Of a stretch of 59,173 nucleotides of DNA, positions 24,371-30,721 are shown in pieces; position 1 is the stretch's first letter; the number at the start of each line of letters is the position of its first letter. The translations under genes and the position numbers were made by a program. Under the pieces are notes generated by a model that saw only the letters and a list, made by a program, of their open reading frames with translations, made no database searches and had not been told where the DNA came from. The DNA is from Oscillibacter sp. (lineage in GTDB: Bacteria > Bacillota > Clostridia > Oscillospirales > Oscillospiraceae). The stretch lies in the NCBI GenBank assembly GCA_022791875.1, contig JAAVZX010000015.1, forward strand, positions 1 through 59,173, written 5' to 3'.

Positions 24371-25099
24371 TTAGACTTGCAGGAGGACGAGGGAATAGTT
24401 GTCGGGGGCTCCGGCGGCTTCTGTTTGGGCGGCGATGTGTTCGGCGAGGGATTTTAGATCTTTTGCGGTCGGGAGGGGTTGGATGAGGGCTTGGAAGTTG
24501 GGGCAGAATTTGTAGACGCCGTCGGAGCAGAGGGCGAAGCCTGTTTTTTGGCGGAGCTGTCCGGTGTATAGATTTGGGACGCAGACGCCGGGGCCCAGGG
24601 CCTGGGTGAGACGGCCCTGTTGGCCAGGGAGGGTGGACAGGTCGTCGTGGGTAAGCTGCTCCGGCTGGCCTGGAAGCAGGCCGAAGGGGCGGGTGACCTT
24701 GTAGCAGCGGCTGTCGCCGGCTGAAAAGAGGGCGTATTCGCCGCCGGAGACGAAGAGAAGCACAATCGTGGTGCCGCAGATCTGTCCCTGGGGGGTGTCC
24801 CGCCTTATGGCCTCGTGGCAGCGGAGAAGCATGGTGCGGAGCTGGTCTACACATTGCAGAAACGCGGGGCGTTGTGGCGCGTGGAGCCAGGCGTCCCACC
24901 ACTGGGCGCAGAACTTCGCGGCGGCGGCGCTGGCCTGGGCGCCGCCATAGTGGCCCCCCATACCGTCGGCGACGTAGGCCAGGGCGCAGGCCGCGCCCTC
25001 CGCCGTGGAGAAGAAGCAGCCCGCACGGTCCTGATTCTCGGGGCGCACCAGGCCCTGTCTGCAAATTGTGCAGCTCTTTACATTCGCTCTGGCTGTCAT
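24371..25099 (-). CDS. PP2C-family Ser/Thr protein phosphatase
   Basis: This 242-residue protein has the PP2C metal-binding and catalytic signatures: NQDR near the N-terminus, VADGMGGHYGG, GTTIVLLF, FSAGDSRCY, ALCSDGVYKF and APDNYSLVLL. It should remove phosphate from Ser/Thr residues and is the natural opposite of the kinase at 12917. The start at 25099 lies 2 bp past the stop of the VWA-FHA gene, so the two are coupled; the longer frame from 25261 overlaps that gene. No membrane segment is visible. Its place inside the T7SS operon argues for control of secretion by dephosphorylation. Confidence 0.9.
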   Translation of the reverse strand: MTARANVKSCTICRQGLVRPENQDRAGCFFSTAEGAACALAYVADGMGGHYGGAQASAAAAKFCAQWWDAWLHAPQRPAFLQCVDQLRTMLLRCHEAIRRDTPQGQICGTTIVLLFVSGGEYALFSAGDSRCYKVTRPFGLLPGQPEQLTHDDLSTLPGQQGRLTQALGPGVCVPNLYTGQLRQKTGFALCSDGVYKFCPNFQALIQPLPTAKDLKSLAEHIAAQTEAAGAPDNYSLVLLQV

Positions 25100-25101
25100 G
25101 G

Positions 25102-26592
25102 CTACTGAACCGTCACGCGGACCTGGACGCGGCCCATTTTCAGCGTGCTTCCGCTGACCAGCTCCCGGGGCTCCGTGACGGGGCGTCCGTCCAGCTTCGT
25201 GATGTTGGACTTGCTGAGGTTCTCCACCATGATCCAACTCCCCTGCCGGTAGATTCTGCACTGCTGCCTGGCCACGCTGGCCTCCGAAAAGACCACCTGG
25301 CAGACGGAGCCGTCCCGGCCCACCAGGATTGTGTCTTTCAGCGCCGTCTCGATCCGGCGGCTGGGGGTGTCCAGGTCCTGGAAGACCAGGCGGGTGCTGG
25401 GGGCGGCGTCGAAAATGCCCTCGGTTTTGCCGGGGTCGCCGCTGTCTCCGGGGACAATCTCAGTCTCCGCCGGGGCCTCCACGGGGGGAATGGCCTCCGG
25501 TTCCTCGACGATGCGCTCGTCGTCCTTCTTTTTGCGCAGGAGAAGCAGGGCGGCAATAATGGCCACGGCCAGGACGGCAACGCCCCCGATGAGAATCAGC
25601 GGGAGGCTGTCTCCCTTCGGAGCGGGTTCCTCAACCGGCTGGGGCGCAGGCACTTCCGGCGCGGGCGCGGGGGCCGGTGCAGGCGTGGGAGGCGTCTCCT
25701 GCTCCGCAGGCGCGGCCAGGGGCATTTTCAGCTCCGCCGTGTAGACGCTTCCGTCCCCGCCCACGGCCCGCAGGGCCTTCGGCATCCCGTCGCAGACCTC
25801 CGCGGGAAGCTGGATCACCAGCTGTACCGCGCTGTTCCAGGCGGTGACGCCGCTCACGATGTCCATGGTCTGCTGGACCTCGGGGAGATAGTAAGAGGCC
25901 CCCGGCGTCAGCCGGGAGAGGGCGAAGAGGTTTTGCAGCTCTTCCGTGGCGGAGGCGGACTGGTTCGTGCAGCCCACGGTATACAGCGGATAGCCCAGCT
26001 CCTGGATCAGCGCCGCAAGCTCGCTCTGGGTGTAACCGACCTGCTTGTTGTCCACGCCGTCGGCGATGAGCAGCACCCGGCGGAGGGTCCCCTCGTCGGA
26101 CTGCTTCAGGCTGTCCAGGACGGCATACAGCCCGTCGGCCAACTGGGTCCGCTGGTCCTTGAACTCCAGCCCTTCCACCAATGTTTTCAGCGAGGCGTAG
26201 TCGCTGACGCCGTTGCAGAGGTAGTTCACCTGGTCGGAGATGGTGGCGAAGGTATAGCGCTCCCCCTCCATCCGGTTTGCGATCAGGTCCCCCAGCAGCT
26301 CCTTGATCACGGGCCGCTCGCTCTTCTGAATGGACAGGGAGTTATCCAGCAGCACAATCGTCTCCACCGGCGTCTCCAGCTCCCGCAGCGGCGTCACGGA
26401 CTTCACCTCCGCCTCCGCGCTGCCCACCTGACAAGTAAACTGCGCCTCCTCCGTCCCCGGAAGACACAGCACCGCCGTCTCCCCCTGAACGCTCCCCCAC
26501 GCGGCCGTCTCCGCAGCCGCCGCCGTCGTGCCGCACAGCAGCGCAGAAATGAGCAAAAGCGCCCAGACGGCGCGGTACTTTCCATACTTCAT
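25102..26592 (-). CDS. Exported VWA domain with membrane anchor and cytoplasmic FHA domain
   Basis: This 496-residue protein has a signal peptide (ALLLISALLCGTTAAAA), an extracytoplasmic VWA domain with DNSLS as MIDAS (about 80-250), a Pro/Ala linker, a membrane segment (SLPLILIGGVAVLAVAIIAALLLL is split by the prediction near 340-365), RKKK, and a C-terminal FHA domain (about 405-490; GRDGSVCQVVF, SVARQQCRI, ENLSKSNITKLDG). FHA domains bind phosphothreonine, so this protein could couple outside ligand binding to the inside kinase signal. The start follows AGGAGTG. It is directly followed by the PP2C gene. Confidence 0.85.
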   Translation of the reverse strand: MKYGKYRAVWALLLISALLCGTTAAAAETAAWGSVQGETAVLCLPGTEEAQFTCQVGSAEAEVKSVTPLRELETPVETIVLLDNSLSIQKSERPVIKELLGDLIANRMEGERYTFATISDQVNYLCNGVSDYASLKTLVEGLEFKDQRTQLADGLYAVLDSLKQSDEGTLRRVLLIADGVDNKQVGYTQSELAALIQELGYPLYTVGCTNQSASATEELQNLFALSRLTPGASYYLPEVQQTMDIVSGVTAWNSAVQLVIQLPAEVCDGMPKALRAVGGDGSVYTAELKMPLAAPAEQETPPTPAPAPAPAPEVPAPQPVEEPAPKGDSLPLILIGGVAVLAVAIIAALLLLRKKKDDERIVEEPEAIPPVEAPAETEIVPGDSGDPGKTEGIFDAAPSTRLVFQDLDTPSRRIETALKDTILVGRDGSVCQVVFSEASVARQQCRIYRQGSWIMVENLSKSNITKLDGRPVTEPRELVSGSTLKMGRVQVRVTVQ

Positions 26593-26613
26593 ATCTTCAC
26601 TCCTAGTGCCTAC

Positions 26614-26692
26614 CCGCCTCCGGCGGCCAGGGAGGCTCTGCCTCCCTGGACTCTCCGCCAGAGGGGCACGCGCCCCTCTGGACTCCGGCAGA
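26614..26692 (+). repeat. Dispersed double-hairpin repeat, variant copy C
   Basis: The element again runs from CCTCCGGCGG to CAGATC, but its two palindromes are CCAGGGAGGCTCTGCCTCCC (26627-26646, closing TGG) and CCAGAGGGGCACGCGCCCCT (26658-26677, closing CTGG). The hairpin order is swapped relative to the other copies. It fills the gap between the WXG and VWA-FHA genes. Confidence 0.75.
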
Positions 26693-26722
26693 TCGGGCTG
26701 TTTTGGACTGCCTGCTTCTGAA

Positions 26723-27040
26723 TCAGCCGCTGATGTAGTCGGAGGACAGGCCGCTGATGTTCTGGGTGTTGGTCTGCTCCGCTTTCTTGTAGGTGGCGGC
26801 CATCTCGTTCAGGTCGTCTACGTGCTCCGTGATCTTCACCTGAATCTGGGCCATGTCGCCGTCCAGGGCCTTGAAGCGGGTGGAGTAGGCTTTCTGGGCC
26901 TCGCCCTCCCAGCTGCTGTTCAGGCTGTTCACGATGGACAGCATCTGCTGCGTCAGAGTGCGGATCTTCTGGCCCTGGCTCTTGAATTCAGCCGCGGTGG
27001 TGATGAGCTTCTCGGGCGTTACCTTCAATGTTCCGGTCAT
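26723..27040 (-). CDS. Canonical WXG100 protein (EsxA-like)
   Basis: A 105-residue protein with the textbook pattern: VTPEKLITTAAEFKSQGQKI, SSWEGEAQKAYSTRF at the turn, and tail NISGLSSDYISG. This is the closest in the window to EsxA/YukE-type secreted helical hairpins that dimerise and exit through EssC. The start follows AAAGGAAG. It is the last gene of the WXG run after the YukD-like gene. Confidence 0.9.
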   Translation of the reverse strand: MTGTLKVTPEKLITTAAEFKSQGQKIRTLTQQMLSIVNSLNSSWEGEAQKAYSTRFKALDGDMAQIQVKITEHVDDLNEMAATYKKAEQTNTQNISGLSSDYISG

Positions 27041-27111
27041 AGGATGACTTCCTTTCTATACTCAACGTAATTTTTTGTTGTTTGATGACGGATTTTGCGG
27101 ATTTTGGGCGC

Positions 27112-27408
27112 TCAGCGGCGGGTTTTGGCGGTGTTCAGGTTCTTGGCCTCCGCCTGGTCGTACTGGTCGGCGGCGTCCCGAAGAGCCTGAATGTACTTGG
27201 CGATGCCGGCGTAAAAGTTCTCGAACTGCTGGCGGTCATTGTTGAACGCGTTGCGGAACGCCTTCTGGGCCTCGCCCTCCCACATGGTGGCCAGCGCCGC
27301 CTCCTGGCTTCCCAGGGCCTTCACCGCCGCGTCGAACTGCTTGTTCATCTGCTCCAGCTCCTGGGCCTTCTGCCGCAGCACCGTGCTGCTCACTCTGAAC
27401 ATAGACAT
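27112..27408 (-). CDS. Canonical WXG100 protein (EsxB-like)
   Basis: A 98-residue helical hairpin (MSMFRVSSTVLRQKAQELEQ) with ATMWEGEAQKAFRNAF at the turn. The start at 27408 follows GGAGGAAAC. Pairing with the WXG100 at 26723 is likely because both carry the full WEGEAQKA motif and lie next to each other, as in EsxA/EsxB heterodimers. The tail (NTAKTRR) lacks the SSDYI ending. Confidence 0.88.
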   Translation of the reverse strand: MSMFRVSSTVLRQKAQELEQMNKQFDAAVKALGSQEAALATMWEGEAQKAFRNAFNNDRQQFENFYAGIAKYIQALRDAADQYDQAEAKNLNTAKTRR

Positions 27409-27479
27409 AAATGTTTCCTCCTTATATTTGTAGCTCGGTTCTTATTTTCATGAGCCGTGCCCGGCTCGGGAATACATAG

Positions 27480-27791
27480 TCAGCTCCTGCGGCTCTGAGC
27501 GATTTCCAAAGCCCGCATTTCGGCCTCGTAAATCTGCCGCGCGATCCTGCGGACCTCCGAGGCCGCGGCCCGCAGGCTGTTGGCGCTCTGCCGCACCTCT
27601 TTTTGCAGGGTCTGGACCTTGCCGAGGTAGCGCGCGGCGCTGTCCCCCCGCCAGGCGCTGTGGACGCCCTCGATAGCGCTGCCCATTCTGCCCGCCGTCC
27701 GGCGGTCCATGCTGTCCGCCAGGGCGTCCAGCCGCCGGGCCTGCTCTATGGCCTGCTGGAAATCCATGCGGATTTCGCTCTCGGTCTTCAT
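27480..27791 (-). CDS. WXG100-family small protein (AWRG)
   Basis: A 103-residue helical protein with HSAWRGDSAARYLGKVQ at the turn and an Arg/Ala-rich C-terminal helix. The motif resembles that of the protein at 23125 (SWRG), so the two may be paralogues serving different partners. The start follows GGGAGG. It belongs to the compact WXG run 28450-26723. Confidence 0.78.
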   Translation of the reverse strand: MKTESEIRMDFQQAIEQARRLDALADSMDRRTAGRMGSAIEGVHSAWRGDSAARYLGKVQTLQKEVRQSANSLRAAASEVRRIARQIYEAEMRALEIAQSRRS

Positions 27792-27810
27792 CTCCGCCCA
27801 CCTCCCGCGC

Positions 27811-28125
27811 CTACAGGATGTCGGAGGGCAGAGCGGCGCTGTTCTGAGCGATCTGGTCCTCCGCGGCCTCGTAGAGGCCCGCCATGTCCAGCAGGTCTTC
27901 GGGGTACTTCCCCAGGAGGGCCAGAATCTGGTCCGTGTCCGCCTTTTCGGCGGCGAACTCCCGCCGGTACTGGTCCCCGGCGGGGCCCAGCCAGTAGCGG
28001 GCGGTCTGCCGGACGCAGGCGTGGAGGCCGTCGAAGTCCGCCCGCAGGGCCTGGGTGAGGCTCCGGACCTCCCCCGCGGTGCTCCGCAGGGTGCCGGGGT
28101 CCGCTTTTAACTGAAACTCTGCCAC
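27811..28125 (-). CDS. WXG100-family small protein (YWLG), GTG start
   Basis: The frame is open upstream to 28215, but that overlaps the preceding gene. GTG at 28125 has AGGGCGG at the right distance and gives 104 residues, the normal family length. It shows ARYWLGPAGDQYRREF at the turn and a SAALPSDIL tail like the one on the protein at 23448 (MALSSDWID). The gap to the upstream WXG gene is 16 bp, so they are co-transcribed. Confidence 0.75.
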   Translation of the reverse strand: MAEFQLKADPGTLRSTAGEVRSLTQALRADFDGLHACVRQTARYWLGPAGDQYRREFAAEKADTDQILALLGKYPEDLLDMAGLYEAAEDQIAQNSAALPSDIL

Positions 28126-28141
28126 CGCAGACACCGCCCTT

Positions 28142-28450
28142 TCATATCCGCAGTGCATCCACCGCGCTCCGCACCTCGTCTTCGCACCGGTCGTAGGACC
28201 TGCGGATGGCCTCAAGGACCTGAATCAGTTCTTCTATGGAGGCGCACAGCGCCTGCATCTGCTGATAGTCCGCCTGAAAGCGCTGCCGCATGGCCGCGTT
28301 GGCGGGGCCCTCCCACATGCCGTTCATGGCGTCCATTTTCGTCCGCAGGAGTTCCACATGCTTCCGGGTCTGCTCCAGCGCCGCCCGCAGGCGGCGGATA
28401 TCGCTGTTAAGCTGAGCCGTGCTGACCTCCACCAGGTTCACCGCCGCCAT
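28142..28450 (-). CDS. WXG100-family small protein (MWEG)
   Basis: A 102-residue helical hairpin with MNGMWEGPANAAMRQRF at the turn and a basic-acidic C-terminal helix. The WEGPA motif resembles the 24085 protein (CWEGPAWIAF). The start at 28450 follows GGAGGG, and the upstream gene's stop lies 3 bp away. The repeating set WEGPA, WLG/WDG, WRG appears both here (28142, 27811, 27480) and in the lipase module (23783, 23448, 23125), in the same order. Confidence 0.8.
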   Translation of the reverse strand: MAAVNLVEVSTAQLNSDIRRLRAALEQTRKHVELLRTKMDAMNGMWEGPANAAMRQRFQADYQQMQALCASIEELIQVLEAIRRSYDRCEDEVRSAVDALRI

Positions 28451-28453
28451 GGC

Positions 28454-28870
28454 CTACCCTCCTTCTCCGTCCCGCCGGGGGATGGAAACCCGCATTCCGA
28501 ACAGCGCTTCCGGGTGGGGAACCATCTCCAGGGGAGCCGGAACTGTCTCCAGGGCCCGCCGGGCCGGTTCCGCCGGAACCCCGATGGCTTCATGGACTTC
28601 GCCGTCCATATTCCGCAGCTCCGTCCGGGTATACAGCTCCGAAACCTGCTCCAGGACCCGTGCGCACTGCCGCAGTTTCGCCTGCTGCTCCGTGCCCTTC
28701 TGCCGGACCCGCCGGAGGCTGTGGATCACGTCTCCGAAGCCGCTCATCGTTCCCAGCTGCCGGATCACGCCCCCCAGCTCCGCCACATCCTGGCACAGCT
28801 CCCGATACGCGCCGTCAAGTTCCTCCCGCTGAGCCCCCAGGGCGGCGGGCATAACCCGAAAATAATTCAC
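28454..28870 (-). CDS. Helical T7SS-associated protein, GTG start
   Basis: GTG at 28870 follows AAGGAGG; the longer frame to 28948 runs through an AT-rich palindrome. The 138-residue product (VNYFRVMPAALGAQREELDG) is helical with no WXG motif: a coiled N-terminal part, then ELYTRTELRNMDGEV, then a Pro-rich tail. It lies first in the WXG run and may be a chaperone or an atypical substrate. No family is recognised. Confidence 0.6.
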   Translation of the reverse strand: MNYFRVMPAALGAQREELDGAYRELCQDVAELGGVIRQLGTMSGFGDVIHSLRRVRQKGTEQQAKLRQCARVLEQVSELYTRTELRNMDGEVHEAIGVPAEPARRALETVPAPLEMVPHPEALFGMRVSIPRRDGEGG

Positions 28871-28889
28871 CGCGCCCGCCTCCTTTTTT

Positions 28890-28970
28890 AATTGATAATG
28901 GATAATTGACAATTGATAATGAGTATCAACATGGGACACATTATCCATTATCCATTATCAATTATCAATT
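28890..28970. repeat. AT-rich imperfect palindrome (ATTGATAATGGATAAT family)
   Basis: The left arm AATTGATAATGGATAATTGA (28890-28909, continuing to 28921) faces a right arm of CATTATCCATTATCAATT type (28938-28970). The whole forms an imperfect hairpin made of short TTGATAA/GGATAAT units. It is strikingly AT-rich in a GC-rich operon and looks like a small dispersed mobile or MITE-like repeat. Confidence 0.65.
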
Positions 28971-29002
28971 CTTCTGGGCTTCGCTTCCTGAACTGTAGCC
29001 TC

Positions 29003-29008
29003 ATCATA
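29003..29008 (-). promoter_or_regulatory. Possible extended -10 promoter for the WXG run
   Basis: The minus strand reads GTGCTATGATGAGG: TG-n-TATGAT about 130 nt upstream of the GTG at 28870, without a clear -35. It may allow separate expression of the WXG run after the gap that follows the YukD-like gene. Confidence 0.3.
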
Positions 29009-29074
29009 GCACGGCCCCCGTCCCGATGGCGCGAAAGGGGACGAACGGTCCGGTTCCGGGGACGAATGACCACT

Positions 29075-29329
29075 TTACAGCAAAATCAGGCTCTGCCCGT
29101 TCTTCACGCCGCTGGTGCCCAGAATTTCCTCGGGCAGAAGCTGGCGTTCCAGGTCCTGGCTGTAGAGGCGCAGCTCCTGGCCCCTCTGCCAGCACTGGCA
29201 GCGCTCCTTCTGGCAGATCACCGCCGCAATCTCCTGGATCAGCACCTCCACGGAGGCCGTCTCCTCCAGCTCGAAATCGTATCGCCCGCACAGGGCGGGC
29301 ACCTTTACCTCTATCAACAGCATCGCCAT
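29075..29329 (-). CDS. YukD/EsaB-like ubiquitin-fold protein
   Basis: This 84-residue protein (MAMLLIEVKVPALCGRYDFE) has the beta-grasp layout of YukD/EsaB, small cytoplasmic regulators of Firmicutes T7SS: two strands, a helix (ASVEVLIQEIAAVICQ), then LYSQDLERQLLPEEI, and the ending GVKNGQSLILL. The ATG at 29329 overlaps the TGA of the upstream gene by one base, with GGGAGG in front, so translation is coupled. Larger frames in the region are shadows. Its place between EssC and the WXG genes supports the call. Confidence 0.8.
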   Translation of the reverse strand: MAMLLIEVKVPALCGRYDFELEETASVEVLIQEIAAVICQKERCQCWQRGQELRLYSQDLERQLLPEEILGTSGVKNGQSLILL

Positions 29330-30021
29330 CAAGCCTCCCATTCCAATTCCGCCGCCAGCTCCCGCCGCCGGGAGGGTGTGTCCAGCGCTGCGTGTATTCC
29401 GTCCCGATCCTGCCGGAGGACTGCGCCTGCAAGGGCGTCCTCCGCCCAGATCCAGCGGCTGTGCCCCTCCGGCGTCCAGCGGTCTATCACGCCCCGCACC
29501 TGGGGCAGATCCATCCAGCGGGCCGGCGGGTCTTCCAATAGCACGGCCTGCCCTTCCCACGCCGCCAGACAGGCTTGCAGAGCCGGGTCGTCCGGGAGGG
29601 AGGCCAGAAGGGCCTCCGGCATGGGGCTGGACGGGAACAGACAGTCCTCCGTCAGGCGGGGCAGGGCGTCCGCCTCCGCCTGGCTCAAGCGCACCCGCCT
29701 CTCCGGAAGATGCTCCAGAAGGACAGGGGGCCTTCCCCCATACAGCGTCAGCGCGAAGGGGTCGGGCCGCTTCCCGAAGACCATGTAGACCCGCGAAGCG
29801 TCCTTGATCCCCAGCAGCAGGCCGCTCAGCTCCTGATCCATCACCAGCCGTTCCCCCTGACAGCGGAGCCGCCCCGCCTCCAGCAGAGACAGGGAAACCG
29901 CCTGCCAGCTCTCCGGTTCCTCCACCGGCGGCACGCCCATCACGGCCCGCCCGTCGATCAGTGACAGCAGCAGACGCAATTGGGGCCCGTCCAGATAATA
30001 CGCAAGCTCAAACACTTCCAC
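29329..30021 (-). CDS. Hypothetical T7SS-locus protein
   Basis: A 230-residue soluble protein (MEVFELAYYLDGPQLRLLLS) with no signal peptide or membrane segment and no motif I recognise. It contains SLLEAGRLRCQGERLVMDQE, suggesting a winged-helix-like or regulatory fold, and a C-terminal acidic helix. It overlaps the LytTR gene by 14 bp and the YukD-like gene by 1 bp, so the three are tightly coupled and probably made together. A chaperone or regulator role is only a guess. Confidence 0.65.
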   Translation of the reverse strand: MEVFELAYYLDGPQLRLLLSLIDGRAVMGVPPVEEPESWQAVSLSLLEAGRLRCQGERLVMDQELSGLLLGIKDASRVYMVFGKRPDPFALTLYGGRPPVLLEHLPERRVRLSQAEADALPRLTEDCLFPSSPMPEALLASLPDDPALQACLAAWEGQAVLLEDPPARWMDLPQVRGVIDRWTPEGHSRWIWAEDALAGAVLRQDRDGIHAALDTPSRRRELAAELEWEA

Positions 30022-30715
30022 TTCCCTGCTCCTTGAAACTCCGCTTATACCCCCGGGACAGCGGCACCGACAGCCCGTCCCACAGCAGGATCAGGTTTTC
30101 GGCAAAGCGCACCCGGTCGATTTTCTCCATGTTGACAATAAAGCTCCTGTGACAGCGCTGAAAGCCCTCCGGAAGCGTCTCCGCCAAGGCTTCCAGGGTC
30201 CCGGAAAACCCGATTTCCTCCCCCCGGAGGCGGGCGTACAGCTTTTTCCCCCGGCTCTCGAAGTAATAGAGCTGTTCCCAGGGAATCCGCTGCCGCTCGC
30301 CCCGGCGCTCGATGGTAAAGCTGCCCTCGCCGCTGCCGCAGATGGACCGGAGCATCTCGCAGGCGACGCGGTCCACCTCCGACGGCCCCAGAGGCCGCAG
30401 GATCAGGGACGAGGGCGCGATGTCCGGCCTCAGAAAGGCCAGGGGCGACGTGGACCCGGAGGCCAGGATCAGCAAAAACGCGTCCCGGCTGCAGGTTCGG
30501 ACCTCGGGCAGAACGGACAGCGCCCCCTCCTGGCTTACGTCCCAGGCGATGGCCTCCGCCCGCCCCGCCCGAAGGCGGTCCACGGCCTGCTGGACGTTCT
30601 GGAACACCTGGCAGTCCAGGGCCTGGTCCGTGAGGTACGCGGCCCGCTCATGGAGGGCCTGAAGGAGCTGCCGCCCCTCCTCCCGCCGGGGTGTGAACAA
30701 CACGCAAGACGCCAT
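30008..30715 (-). CDS. LytTR-type regulator with degenerate receiver-like N-terminus
   Basis: This 235-residue protein has a LytTR DNA-binding domain in its C-terminal half (about 130-230): YYFESRGKKLYARL, FQRCHRSFIVNMEKIDRV and LSRGYKRSF are all characteristic. The N-terminal half resembles a response-regulator receiver by length and pattern but shows no clear phospho-acceptor Asp context, so it may be a pseudo-receiver. No histidine kinase is adjacent. Located 7 bp after the EssC gene, it probably regulates the T7SS operon itself, though no LytTR sites were identified. Confidence 0.85.
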   Translation of the reverse strand: MASCVLFTPRREEGRQLLQALHERAAYLTDQALDCQVFQNVQQAVDRLRAGRAEAIAWDVSQEGALSVLPEVRTCSRDAFLLILASGSTSPLAFLRPDIAPSSLILRPLGPSEVDRVACEMLRSICGSGEGSFTIERRGERQRIPWEQLYYFESRGKKLYARLRGEEIGFSGTLEALAETLPEGFQRCHRSFIVNMEKIDRVRFAENLILLWDGLSVPLSRGYKRSFKEQGSGSV

Positions 30716-30721
30716 GGCCCG

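Noticed and set aside
29329-30021. EspG-like chaperone
   Set aside because: Length is roughly compatible, but no sequence feature supports it and PE/PPE partners are absent.
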